In this document: one piece after another, positions 51,776 through 60,965 of the stretch | How the letters are laid out: the number at the start of each line of letters is the position of its first letter | Position numbering within the stretch: position 1 is the stretch's first letter | Assembly: GCA_031401235.1 (NCBI GenBank) | Contig: JANNRJ010000017.1 | Coordinates: 1 to 64,000, forward strand | Source of the DNA: UBA3006 sp031401235 | GTDB lineage: Bacteria > Actinomycetota > Acidimicrobiia > Acidimicrobiales > Ilumatobacteraceae | Reading direction: 5' to 3' | Length of the DNA: 64,000 nucleotides | Program-made: the position numbers and the translations under genes | Notes under the pieces: generated by a model | Seen by the model: only the letters and a program-made list of their open reading frames with translations | Told to the model about the DNA's origin: nothing | The model's database searches: none

Positions 51776-53259
51776 GGCCCAGTGACTGGCGATGGAATAA
51801 TTGGCAGAGCCATCACCGCACTCCTACCGAAAAGATCGTGACCGCGAGTAAGCAGTCGCTGAATGATTACTGGTGACGTCGCTCGAATAATTAGTTCGCC
51901 GACGGGAAATCCGAACGGAACTGTGATTAACACAAGTCCACTCTCCGGAATTGCAATGCTTTCAAGTCCAGATACCGCCACTGCCCCGGCTGGACCAACG
52001 GACTGAACACTTGCAGTCGCCGCATCTGAGGTGGTGTTCAACACGACAATCGTGCCTTCGAGGCCGGAGGTAGTTCCCGATACGGCGACCCATGTCGTGG
52101 AAGCCGCCGCCGCCGGCATTCCGAGTACTACCGATGTACCAACGGTCTTACCATCGCTTCGATTAATTACCTGTTCTACAACAACATGATCGGAACTGCT
52201 GACTGTTCCGAGGTCCGTGGGTATATCAACGGAGGCAACCAAGATTCCATAGCGACCATCTGGCAGTGAGGGCAAACTCGCGGTATTTAGCGTGACTACT
52301 CTTCCGGCCGATGCCGTGATCGTGGCCGGCTCAATACTTGAATTCGCCTCACCAGAGGTGATGAATAATACGCTCAACGTGCGATCCAAATCACCTGGAT
52401 TAAATATGACAAGTTGCTCGACAATATTGGGGTCTTTCTCCCCATCGGGAAACCACCATTGGGCGCTTGTTGACGAAGCACCAAGTGACATCGTGTAACC
52501 CAAGCGACCTTGGCCAAGATAATGCTGTGATCGACCGGCGATTAGACGTCCGGATGACGCTCGGACCGATACTGCAACTACTTTTTCGTTGCGCGCACCT
52601 TGTTCGGCCATTGACAAGATGGTTACCGATTGCGGAAGAAGCACAAAGCCCTGCAAGTTTGCCGGCTCACGCTTTGTTTCGAGAGTGACAAAACTGATAT
52701 CTACGACAGTGGAATCGGTGTACGGATTTGTCAAGACAATTTGTTCAATACTGTCCGCCCCTGTAAATCCATCGGCAAAGAACCATTCCTGAGCAGGTGA
52801 ATTCGCACAAAGTGCAACCGAGTCGCCAGCGGGGTGAAAGATTTGTTGCTCCACCGATCCGATACCACCATTGATCTCGACCATGGCGCTCACAAACGTC
52901 GAGTCGAGTCCACCGATTGCGTTAACTGAAATACTCGAAAGCGCCGGCACCGACACAGAATTTATGACAGGTTGTTGTTTGTCGCTGAAAAACGTGATCG
53001 TGCCAGTTATTCCCGAGTCTGACGAATTAGAAACGATGATCGCCCCGGTAATCCCAAGATCATTGGCCGGCACTCCCGGGCAAAACCACGACGTAGTCAA
53101 TCGCGATTCAACGCCGATAATCGGCACCGCAAGAGATTCGTTAACCACGTCAATGGCTGTTTGCGTCGATGAAGTAGCGCCTCGAGTCGCCTGCAGAGCA
53201 ATCAATGACCCCACGGCACCAATAACAAGAAAAAAAACGAGGATGCGGCGAATTTTCAT
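51772..53259 (-). CDS. exported DUF5719-type protein
   Basis: 495 residues with a signal anchor (residues 5-25). The rest is beta-rich with repeated modules: segments with WFCPG, WFFADG and WWFPDGEKD followed by IVLTNP or LVIFNPG recur about every 120 residues. This matches actinobacterial DUF5719 exoproteins encoded next to a large GT2. Function unknown; probably a wall-associated partner of that glycosyltransferase. Two cysteines (FCPG and ALCANS) could be targets of the thioredoxin-like protein encoded next. Confidence 0.72.
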   Translation of the reverse strand: MKIRRILVFFLVIGAVGSLIALQATRGATSSTQTAIDVVNESLAVPIIGVESRLTTSWFCPGVPANDLGITGAIIVSNSSDSGITGTITFFSDKQQPVINSVSVPALSSISVNAIGGLDSTFVSAMVEINGGIGSVEQQIFHPAGDSVALCANSPAQEWFFADGFTGADSIEQIVLTNPYTDSTVVDISFVTLETKREPANLQGFVLLPQSVTILSMAEQGARNEKVVAVSVRASSGRLIAGRSQHYLGQGRLGYTMSLGASSTSAQWWFPDGEKDPNIVEQLVIFNPGDLDRTLSVLFITSGEANSSIEPATITASAGRVVTLNTASLPSLPDGRYGILVASVDIPTDLGTVSSSDHVVVEQVINRSDGKTVGTSVVLGMPAAAASTTWVAVSGTTSGLEGTIVVLNTTSDAATASVQSVGPAGAVAVSGLESIAIPESGLVLITVPFGFPVGELIIRATSPVIIQRLLTRGHDLFGRSAVMALPIIPSPVTGP

Positions 53260-56200
53260 GGAGACCCTGGCTCACGAAGGTTCACATTGATTCGTTGAGT
53301 TCCACCTCGCCAACGGCGACGAAGCCGGCGTGCATCAATGGCGATTGCAATCAATACACACCACATCGCCGCTTGCAGCAATATCAGCGCAAAGTGGGAA
53401 ACCGGAGTTGAGTAAATCAGTACTGCTTCGCCAGCCAGCGGTACATCAAACGCTGTCGTACCTCCAAACGCGACTCGCGGCTCAATTTCAGCGCCCCCCA
53501 CACGCAGTCGGACGTTGACGTTAAATGGCACCGCAAGATGAACGCTCCCAGCATCAACTACACCAAGCGATGTATTGTCAAAATTTCCGGCAAACGGTAA
53601 CGGAGTCGCTGCCCGCAGTGAACTTGACAATAAAACTTCATCGCCTCCTTGGGAGCTGATCATTGCGGTTTCATCATCCAGTATCGACAGTGTCGGAATC
53701 CAAGCGCTATTTTCAAAGATCATCAAGTCGCTGGCCGAATAAACCCTGCGGAAATCAAGTTGATCCGAAAGCGCTTCGACCAGTCCAGTGGGAATCTGCA
53801 ATTGGTTACTATACGAAGAAACCCCACCATCGATCAGCGGAACGACGATGTACCTCACCGCCAGTGGGGCAAGTAGTCGGCCGCCACGCGATGTGGATTT
53901 GCCAATGATTGCATCCATCGCTCGAAAAAGCGATGCAGTCATCTGCGACTTTTCACTCGGCCAGCGATCGAGAATCGTCAACTCGCCGTCAGCGGCGACG
54001 GCAAAAGAGATTTCACTATTGAGTTCGGTACTTGGAATTTGCAACACTCGCGGGTCACCAACGAACACGGTGTTGTAATCACCCTCGGCTGGGTCGGTTG
54101 GCAATTGCACGAGCAATTGCGCCAGCGAGGTTCGCGGCTGGTTCCATCGGCCGTCTGCCGCATTAACCACCGTGGGGACGATCGACAATACGATCGCTAC
54201 CGCGACGATCCAGCCCAGTGGCTGTCGCCAGCTAAACGTGGTCAGATGAAGATCTTCGGTAATGGCAGTGGCACAAGTTGCACTTGCCAATGCCAGTCCA
54301 CAAGCGACAACGACGAGCAGTATTGCCGGCTCCGGAGTTGACACACTAAGAGATCCGTGATCGGCAATGACGGTGAGTGAGCCGGCGCCAACGACAAGTG
54401 CGGCCGAACGCGCCGCCCAAATAAATCGTTCCGATTTTACGATCGCAAGTCCAACAACTACTGGAAGATACATGGCCAAAACGACCACTCCGAAGCGCAA
54501 GGACCCAAAATCAAGCTGGGCCAAGTTTTTTATTCCAACGTTGTCCCCCGAGCCAGCCGCTGAACCGGTGAACCAAGTCCAAACGTCACCGGCGACCATG
54601 TTGTTCAGCCAAGGGACCTGCACGATTGTTGCCCCAATCGGAACTGAAATTGTAAATAATCCGGACCACAGCATTTGCTTTCGGCTAGCGCCACCCAGAA
54701 CATCGCCCACCAGCCACAAAAACCCAACGAGTGCCACGAGAAGCGCGAAAGAAGGCACAAATGCAACAGTGACACCGGCAATCAGTATCGCTCTAGCTAA
54801 TAATTGACTTCGATTATTCGACGACTGTGAATTTGTAGACATAGAAAGGAACCGCAGCATCCATGGCAACGCCGCATAACACAGCAGTGCACCCAACCTT
54901 CCGTAGGCAATTGATACATACGGCAATGGGACTGCCGCGTACACCACTACTCCCACCAATCGAGCCCGGGAGTTATCGAATATCGCGCCAACACTCGACA
55001 TTCCCAAACATCCAATCGCAATTGCGCCAACGACGCACAGAGTTTGCAGCAAAGCAAGTTTTCCCAACACCAACAATCCGCCAAGTGCGACAAACACATG
55101 CGCAGTTGGCTGGGCACCGACGCGTCCGAACCCGACGGAAGTCCAGTTGGTGAGATAATTCGCAAGCAATCGAGCAGGAGTTCCGGTACCTGAACGAAGT
55201 GGCAGGAACTCGCCCACCGACGAGACCCCACTACCGATAAGGCCACGACTTCCGATAAGAATCACGAGCGCGACAATGAGGGCAATGAATCCGATCATTC
55301 GTGTTCCGCCAGCAAGACGGAAGCCACGCCGTCGGTCAGCCTTCACTTGCTGTTGAGCAATTGCGCGACGGTGTCGCAAGAAACTTGTAAATCGCGCGCT
55401 GCCGCGCACCTGAAGAAAATGAATCTCGCTGGCGGCAATTCGTCGGATCGGCCGAACTTCACCGCGTCGTCGCACGATGTATCTAGTATCCAATAACACC
55501 GCGATCGAAGCGCGGAGTGTGGCAATAGAACGTCTGAGACCACCCGTGAAAACGCCAACGATAGTCTCGATGAGAGAAGTAACAAATAGTTGAATCATCA
55601 CGCCTGGTAATTGCAATCGACCAGACAAGGTCGCCACAGTTCGGACTCGGTGTCGCGCCTCTAAAGCCGGTCGTGCAATTTCTGGATTTCGTTCGTCAAA
55701 TTTCTCACGATGTCGAACTACCGCTGCTGGCACCACAAGCACTCGAGCACCGCTGAGATGTGCACGCCAACAGAATTCAAGATCTTCGCCGAAAAACGGA
55801 ATATCTGGGGCAAATCCGCCCAACTCGTGAAAGAGATCCGCTCTCACCACAATGCACGCCGATGGCAGGAATAGCACATCTCGCACCGCGTCATGTTGCT
55901 CTTGGTCCCGCTCTTCAAGTTCAATCAGTGAGTCGATCTCGCCGATCCGATCGGCCCCGAGTCCGACATGTTGCAACACGCTGGGGTCATCCCACTGCAC
56001 CAATTTTGGCCCAACCACTCCGGCATTAGAACGAAATGTCTCTTCGATTAGCTTGGAAATAGTGTCTGGGCGGAATACGACATCGTCATGGCTGAAGCAG
56101 AAAAAACCTCCGACTCCTTCCACTATCCGCTGAACTTCGTTCATCACCGGACCAAAACCTGGATTGCCCTCAACTATCCGGATGACAGCCTCTGGAAGTA

Positions 56201-56417
56201 CCGCGAGGATCCGGTCACTGATCTCTTCAACGGGTGACGCCGAAGTGAGAAAGGCGATCGTCTGTACTCGCGGATAGTCGTGACTTGTCAGACTGGCCAG
56301 TGTTTCCGCGAACCACGATCCCGGTTGATCGACTAAGAGCGCCAATACCACCGGTGGCGCACCACTGTGGGCTAAGTGCTCGGCTTCCAGCAAAGGGCTC
56401 ATTTCTTGGGAAGTCAC
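53256..56417 (-). CDS. GT2 glycosyltransferase fused to GT-C-like membrane region
   Basis: 1053 residues. Residues about 20-250 are a GT-A fold family 2 domain: nucleotide-sugar DD in FCFSHDDVVFRPD near 112, the SACIVVRADLFHELGGF acceptor region near 186 and the FFGEDLEFCWRAH catalytic ED near 210. Residues about 375-770 hold some ten to twelve membrane segments, and about 780-1020 an outer beta-rich domain; a final TM is near 1025. A fused GT2/GT-C enzyme for wall polysaccharide assembly is likely. Heads the coupled GT2-DUF5719-thioredoxin operon. Confidence 0.78.
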   Translation of the reverse strand: MTSQEMSPLLEAEHLAHSGAPPVVLALLVDQPGSWFAETLASLTSHDYPRVQTIAFLTSASPVEEISDRILAVLPEAVIRIVEGNPGFGPVMNEVQRIVEGVGGFFCFSHDDVVFRPDTISKLIEETFRSNAGVVGPKLVQWDDPSVLQHVGLGADRIGEIDSLIELEERDQEQHDAVRDVLFLPSACIVVRADLFHELGGFAPDIPFFGEDLEFCWRAHLSGARVLVVPAAVVRHREKFDERNPEIARPALEARHRVRTVATLSGRLQLPGVMIQLFVTSLIETIVGVFTGGLRRSIATLRASIAVLLDTRYIVRRRGEVRPIRRIAASEIHFLQVRGSARFTSFLRHRRAIAQQQVKADRRRGFRLAGGTRMIGFIALIVALVILIGSRGLIGSGVSSVGEFLPLRSGTGTPARLLANYLTNWTSVGFGRVGAQPTAHVFVALGGLLVLGKLALLQTLCVVGAIAIGCLGMSSVGAIFDNSRARLVGVVVYAAVPLPYVSIAYGRLGALLCYAALPWMLRFLSMSTNSQSSNNRSQLLARAILIAGVTVAFVPSFALLVALVGFLWLVGDVLGGASRKQMLWSGLFTISVPIGATIVQVPWLNNMVAGDVWTWFTGSAAGSGDNVGIKNLAQLDFGSLRFGVVVLAMYLPVVVGLAIVKSERFIWAARSAALVVGAGSLTVIADHGSLSVSTPEPAILLVVVACGLALASATCATAITEDLHLTTFSWRQPLGWIVAVAIVLSIVPTVVNAADGRWNQPRTSLAQLLVQLPTDPAEGDYNTVFVGDPRVLQIPSTELNSEISFAVAADGELTILDRWPSEKSQMTASLFRAMDAIIGKSTSRGGRLLAPLAVRYIVVPLIDGGVSSYSNQLQIPTGLVEALSDQLDFRRVYSASDLMIFENSAWIPTLSILDDETAMISSQGGDEVLLSSSLRAATPLPFAGNFDNTSLGVVDAGSVHLAVPFNVNVRLRVGGAEIEPRVAFGGTTAFDVPLAGEAVLIYSTPVSHFALILLQAAMWCVLIAIAIDARRLRRRWRGGTQRINVNLREPGSP

Positions 56418-56465
56418 GACTTTTCAAGGATACTTCCCCCACCCATGGCAGGTTCCGTCGAGTGC

Positions 56466-56494
56466 TTGCAAAAGTTAGCAAGATCAGATATGAT
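56466..56494 (+). promoter_or_regulatory. strong sigma-70-type promoter
   Basis: TTGCAA (56466-56471), 17-base spacer, TATGAT (56489-56494). The start of transcription near 56501 would give a 42-base leader with AGGAG at 56533-56537 before the ATG at 56543. One of the best consensus matches in the window. Confidence 0.65.
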
Positions 56495-56542
56495 AGTTAG
56501 CGAACAACTATCCAAATATTTCAATCACACCTAGGAGTCGTT

Positions 56543-56869
56543 ATGCCAGCAATCAAATTCCCGTCACTACCAAACATCGATCTCACTAAGTTTGATGTGT
56601 CTAAGGTTGCCACCAAATTCCGCTTGCCAACGCTAAATGCAGAGCCGGTTATTCAATTCGCCAAGGATGCCGCATACGTCACTATCGGAGTTGGCGTTTT
56701 GACGTTTCAAAAGACGCAGGTGCGTCGCCGTGAAATCACATCGGCGGTCAAGGACTCGATGCCAAAAATTACCAATGAGGCAATTGCTCAGGCCGAGTCA
56801 GCAGTTAGTAAGGTCATCAGCTTCGTCAACACTCGTTTACCGAAGAAGTCGACCTCCGTCACAGAATAA
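56543..56869 (+). CDS. small hypothetical protein
   Basis: 108 residues, no known family recognised. N-terminal KFPSLPNIDLTKFDVSKVAT is Pro-rich, then one hydrophobic stretch (AAYVTIGVGVLTF, about 48-60), then a basic patch (QKTQVRRREITS) and a long amphipathic helix to the end. It could be a membrane-associated or granule-coating (phasin-like) protein. It has a near-consensus promoter and ribosome site, so it is probably well expressed. The flippase gene follows 23 bases later. Confidence 0.6.
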   Translation: MPAIKFPSLPNIDLTKFDVSKVATKFRLPTLNAEPVIQFAKDAAYVTIGVGVLTFQKTQVRRREITSAVKDSMPKITNEAIAQAESAVSKVISFVNTRLPKKSTSVTE

Positions 56870-56892
56870 TTCGTGAAGTAACCTAGAGGGCA

Positions 56893-58212
56893 GTGACAAC
56901 GCTTTCAACCACTTCATCGCGCACCCCACTTCCCCAAGGAACGGCCGCAGTTGGCGCAGGTCTATTTATTGCTGGCCTGTCGGCGTACGCATTTTTCAAA
57001 GTCGGACAGCAGGCACTGGGTCAGGACGGCTTCAAGCCCATCGTTGCAATGTGGTTCGTTGCATTTACTTTTGCGCCTGGGTTTTTCCTCCCTCTCGAAC
57101 AAGAGGTGAGCCGGGCAATTGCCCACCGTCGTGCCCTCGGCCAAGGCGGGGCGCCAATAGTGCGACGAGTTATCCCACTTGCCATCGCAGTTGTCGCTGT
57201 GTTGACAATTATTGCCGCATTTGCCAGCGGATCAATTACCAAACACCTCTTTGAAGGCAATGGAGTAGTCACCCTCTGTCTTGCTCTGACACTTGCCACA
57301 TACGCACCATTCCACTTGGCGCGCGGAATTTGTTCGGGATCCGGTCGCTTTGGTTACTACGGCACCATGATCGGAACCGATGGCGCCACTCGCGTAATTG
57401 GATGTGCTGCCTTGTGGATTGGAGGCGTGACAACTGTTGGTGCCTACGCCTTAGTCATCGCACTTTCCCCGCTTGTGGGAGTACTTGTAGTTGGAATGCG
57501 CGGTGGTCTCCAGAGTGCGGACGGACCACCTGCCGCTTGGTCTGAAATCACCCCAAATCTCAGCTGGCTCCTTCTTGGGTCGCTCTTTTCCTCCGCCTTG
57601 GTGAATGCCGGCCCAATCACCGTCGATCTGCTCGCTACCAATAATTCGGCATCGGTAGTTACTCGTTTTGGAAACGCCGTCATCTTTGCTCGAATTCCGC
57701 TTTTTCTGTTTCAAGCCGTGCAAGCCGCGCTATTGCCTCGACTTGCCCGATTGGCCGCCAAAGGCGACCTCGGTGAATTTCGAAATGGATTGAAGCGACT
57801 TTTAATTCTCATTGGTGCCGTTGGATTCATTGGTGTTGTTGCGACTTACGCCGTTGGATCACAAGTATTGAATTTCGTTTACGAAGGCCGCATTGATCGA
57901 CGGACTTTGACAATGCTGGCATTGTCAAGTGCTCTATACATGGTCGCCGTTGCCATTGCTCAAGCAGTTATTGCCTTGCGCGGACATGCCCGTGCTGCCA
58001 TCGGCTGGGCGCTTGGGTTTTCAACTTTTGTGATCGTGGCGTGGTTGTCGAGCAGTGATCTGTACCTGCGAGTGGAGCTTGCATTAGTCGGAAGTTCACT
58101 TGTGGCATTGATTAGTTTTGTGATCGCACTACGAGTGCTGTTGCGGCGCGGTGTGACCCCGGACGCCGAATCGATGCTGGTTGCACTTTCCGAAAGGCCG
58201 CTAGATAATTAG
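56893..58212 (+). CDS. polysaccharide flippase-like MOP-family protein
   Basis: 439 residues from a GTG, twelve to fourteen hydrophobic segments over the whole length. Distribution and the GSGRFGYYGTMIGTDGATRVI loop near 150 fit the Wzx/MATE-like polysaccharide exporters. Probably flips lipid-linked sugars made by neighbouring glycosyltransferase and NDP-sugar genes. Substrate not known. It shares the strand and likely the promoter of the small protein before it. Confidence 0.72.
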   Translation: MTTLSTTSSRTPLPQGTAAVGAGLFIAGLSAYAFFKVGQQALGQDGFKPIVAMWFVAFTFAPGFFLPLEQEVSRAIAHRRALGQGGAPIVRRVIPLAIAVVAVLTIIAAFASGSITKHLFEGNGVVTLCLALTLATYAPFHLARGICSGSGRFGYYGTMIGTDGATRVIGCAALWIGGVTTVGAYALVIALSPLVGVLVVGMRGGLQSADGPPAAWSEITPNLSWLLLGSLFSSALVNAGPITVDLLATNNSASVVTRFGNAVIFARIPLFLFQAVQAALLPRLARLAAKGDLGEFRNGLKRLLILIGAVGFIGVVATYAVGSQVLNFVYEGRIDRRTLTMLALSSALYMVAVAIAQAVIALRGHARAAIGWALGFSTFVIVAWLSSSDLYLRVELALVGSSLVALISFVIALRVLLRRGVTPDAESMLVALSERPLDN

Positions 58213-58215
58213 AAA

Positions 58216-59202
58216 TTACTTCTTTATGCGTGCCGACTCGTAGGCCAGGTCGTGGGCGACCATCATCTCCACGAGTTCAGGGAAGGTAACTTCTCGCGTC
58301 CAACCCAATTTTTCGCGAGCCTTCGTCGGATCGCCTATCAATAGGTCTACTTCTGCAGGGCGAAAAAATTTCCTGTCTTGACGCACATGCGGTCGCCAAT
58401 CTCCAAGACCGGCGTTGCTAAATGCCAGGGTCAAAAACTCTTCGATCGAATGGGTCTCACCAGTGGCAATGACATAGTCATCTGGTTCACTCTGCTGCAG
58501 CATCATCCACATCGCTTTGACGTAGTCACCGGCGTAGCCCCAGTCGCGCTTGGCATCCAGATTGCCGAGCACAAGTTCCGTATCGATACCAAGTTTGATT
58601 CGCGCGGCAGTATTGGTAATTTTGCGAGTTACAAATTCGAGCCCTCGGCGAGGTCCTTCGTGATTAAACAAAATTCCGGAACACGCAAACAAGCCATAAC
58701 TTTCGCGATAGTTGACCGTGATGTCGTGTCCGTAGACCTTGGCAACCCCATACGGCGATCGCGGATGAAACGGGGTTCGCTCTGTTTGAGGTGTTTCGCG
58801 AACCTTTCCGAACATTTCAGACGATGATGCCTGATAAAAACGAATCGGGTTATTTGTTACACCGCCCACCATGCGCACCGCTTCGAGTGCTCGCAATACG
58901 CCAAGCCCAGTGACATTGCCGGTGAGTTCTGCTTGATTGAATGACATCGCAACAAACGAAATTGAGCCCAAGTTATAGAATTCATCCGGCTGGGCATACT
59001 CAAGTGCCGTCACGATGCTGGTCAGATCAGTGAGATCGCCAGGGACGATCTCGATGTAGGGAAATTCATCGCGCAGCAATTCCGCGCGTGGATTGTGCTG
59101 GCCTTTCATCATCCCAAAAACCTTGTAACCCTTGCCGTGGAGGAACTCGGCAAGGTGTCGACCGTCTTGTCCGGTAATCCCAGTGATAAAGGCTTTACGC
59201 AT
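58216..59202 (-). CDS. gmd: GDP-mannose 4,6-dehydratase
   Basis: First step to GDP-fucose, GDP-rhamnose or GDP-perosamine. 328 residues from the ATG at 59202. NADP loop ITGITGQDGRHLAEFL, GDLTDLTSI near 52, catalytic SSSEMFG near 118, YGVAK dyad (SPYGVAKVYGH) near 145, NHEGPRRGLEFVTRKI near 174. No epimerase-reductase of the fucose pathway lies next to it. GDP-mannose comes from manB and a guanylyltransferase. Confidence 0.93.
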   Translation of the reverse strand: MRKAFITGITGQDGRHLAEFLHGKGYKVFGMMKGQHNPRAELLRDEFPYIEIVPGDLTDLTSIVTALEYAQPDEFYNLGSISFVAMSFNQAELTGNVTGLGVLRALEAVRMVGGVTNNPIRFYQASSSEMFGKVRETPQTERTPFHPRSPYGVAKVYGHDITVNYRESYGLFACSGILFNHEGPRRGLEFVTRKITNTAARIKLGIDTELVLGNLDAKRDWGYAGDYVKAMWMMLQQSEPDDYVIATGETHSIEEFLTLAFSNAGLGDWRPHVRQDRKFFRPAEVDLLIGDPTKAREKLGWTREVTFPELVEMMVAHDLAYESARIKK

Positions 59203-59273
59203 ATGCGTCCTAAATCTATCATCGGCCCTGTAAACAACTCTGCTAAGGCGATGCATCCTTTACGCTAAACGCC

Positions 59274-60239
59274 ATGATCACAGTTCTCGCCGGTGGAGTT
59301 GGCGCAGCTCGATTTCTTTGCGGACTCATTGATGCAATCACACCGAGTGATGTGACGGCGATTGTGAATACTGGTGACGACACCGTTTTGCACGGACTCC
59401 ATATCTCGCCCGATATCGACACCGTCATTTACACACTGGCTAGGGCAATAGACCCGGAACGTGGCTGGGGACTTAGCGATGAGACGTGGTCCGCAATGTC
59501 GGCATTAAAAAAATATAACGCGGTACGACCGGCCAATTCGATTGCGGCACCCGATTGGTTTAATTTGGGCGATCATGATTTGGCGACGCACTTCTATCGC
59601 ACCGCTCGGCTTTCCGAGGGTGCGACTTTGAGTGAGGTCACCACAGAAATAGCAACAGCATGGAACGTTGCGGCTCGCATTGTCCCGATGTCAAATGACA
59701 TTGTGACCACACGGGTGACACTGGCCAACGATTGCGATGCCGGAATCGCTGGAACCACAATTGGATTTCAAGAATACTTTGTCAAGTATCGCCATTCGAT
59801 CGCTGTAAGCAAAGTTGAATTTGTTGGTGCCAGTTCCGCTCGACCACTTGCTCTAGGCGAACTTCGTGATTCCGACAAGATCATCATTGCCCCGTCAAAC
59901 CCGATCGTATCGATTGGTCCAATTCGGTCACTTAACGGTATCGATGACATTTTGGCTCAGCGCCGCGAATCAGTTGTGGCGATTTCACCAATCGTGGCTG
60001 GAGCGGCGCTGAAAGGACCGGCCGATCGAATGATGGTTGAACTGGGATACCAGGCAACAGTTGTGGGCGTGGCAAAAATGTATGCCCCAATTTGTGGAAC
60101 TCTGGTTATTGATAACGCCGATGCGCATTTGTCTGACGCAGTCGAAGATCAAGGAATGAGATGTGTGGTGACCAATACGGTGATGAGCAACCGTGAAATC
60201 GCCAAACGACTCGCCCAGATCATTATTGGGGATAACTGA
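59274..60239 (+). CDS. cofD: 2-phospho-L-lactate transferase (F420 synthesis)
   Basis: Also called FbiA. Joins the phospholactyl or PEP-derived group to Fo, giving F420-0 or its dehydro form. 321 residues. VLAGGVGAARFLCGL at the start, NTGDDTVLHGLHISPDIDTV near 32, PDWFNLGDHDLATHFYRT near 92, and IIAPSNPIVSIGPI near 203 are diagnostic. Overlaps cofE by one base (TGATG). Presence of F420 supports an actinobacterial host. Confidence 0.95.
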   Translation: MITVLAGGVGAARFLCGLIDAITPSDVTAIVNTGDDTVLHGLHISPDIDTVIYTLARAIDPERGWGLSDETWSAMSALKKYNAVRPANSIAAPDWFNLGDHDLATHFYRTARLSEGATLSEVTTEIATAWNVAARIVPMSNDIVTTRVTLANDCDAGIAGTTIGFQEYFVKYRHSIAVSKVEFVGASSARPLALGELRDSDKIIIAPSNPIVSIGPIRSLNGIDDILAQRRESVVAISPIVAGAALKGPADRMMVELGYQATVVGVAKMYAPICGTLVIDNADAHLSDAVEDQGMRCVVTNTVMSNREIAKRLAQIIIGDN

Positions 60240-60952
60240 TGAACAGGATGCAGATTTGGGGTATCGAAGGAATCGGCGAAATCGCTCCTGGCGATCAAAT
60301 TGGAGACATCATCGTCGAGGTTTGCCGTCGGTCCCCAAATGGTCCATTGTTAGATGGAGACGTCTTAGTCGTTACTCAAAAGATTGTTTCCAAAGCCGAG
60401 GGCCGCCTTGTTCAAATTGATCCAGATAATCCACTTAGTCATAAACAACTCGTTGAAGACGAAGCCGTCCGAATAGTTCGCCGGCGAGGGGATCTCATCA
60501 TCACCGAAACAAAGCATGGTTTCGTTTGTGCAAACTCCGGAGTCGATTTGTCGAATGTTGAGCGTGGTTACGCGGCATTATTACCAATCGATAGCGATCG
60601 TTCGGCGCGACGAATTCGCGACATCGTATTGGCCTCATTGAAGGTAAGGATTGGCGTTATCGTTAGCGACACCTTTGGTCGGCCATGGCGCAAAGGGCTT
60701 ACAGACGTGGCAATTGGAATTGCGGGTGTGGCCGGAGTCGTGGATTTGCGAGGCACACCTGATTCGCTCGGTCGAATTATGCAAGTCACCGAAGTCGCGG
60801 TTGCCGACGAATTGGCCAGCGCCGCGGAATTGGTGATGGGAAAATCGTCGGGAATCCCGGTTGCAATTATTCGTGGTGCTGACGAATCATGGTTCAGAGA
60901 TTCTTCGATGAGTGAAATTGTGCGACCACCACAAGAGGACTTATTTCGCTAA
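60239..60952 (+). CDS. cofE: coenzyme F420-0:L-glutamate ligase
   Basis: Adds glutamates to F420-0 with GTP. 237 residues, only the CofE domain; the nitroreductase-like C-terminal half of mycobacterial FbiB is absent. GIEGIGEIAPGDQIGDII near the start, VVTQKIVSKAEGR near 45, ETKHGFVCANSGVDLSNV near 88 and VSDTFGRPWRKGLTDVAIG near 140 are conserved. The missing domain reduces dehydro-F420-0 in mycobacteria, so that step needs another gene. Confidence 0.94.
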   Translation: MNRMQIWGIEGIGEIAPGDQIGDIIVEVCRRSPNGPLLDGDVLVVTQKIVSKAEGRLVQIDPDNPLSHKQLVEDEAVRIVRRRGDLIITETKHGFVCANSGVDLSNVERGYAALLPIDSDRSARRIRDIVLASLKVRIGVIVSDTFGRPWRKGLTDVAIGIAGVAGVVDLRGTPDSLGRIMQVTEVAVADELASAAELVMGKSSGIPVAIIRGADESWFRDSSMSEIVRPPQEDLFR

Positions 60953-60965
60953 TCAGATTTCAAGA

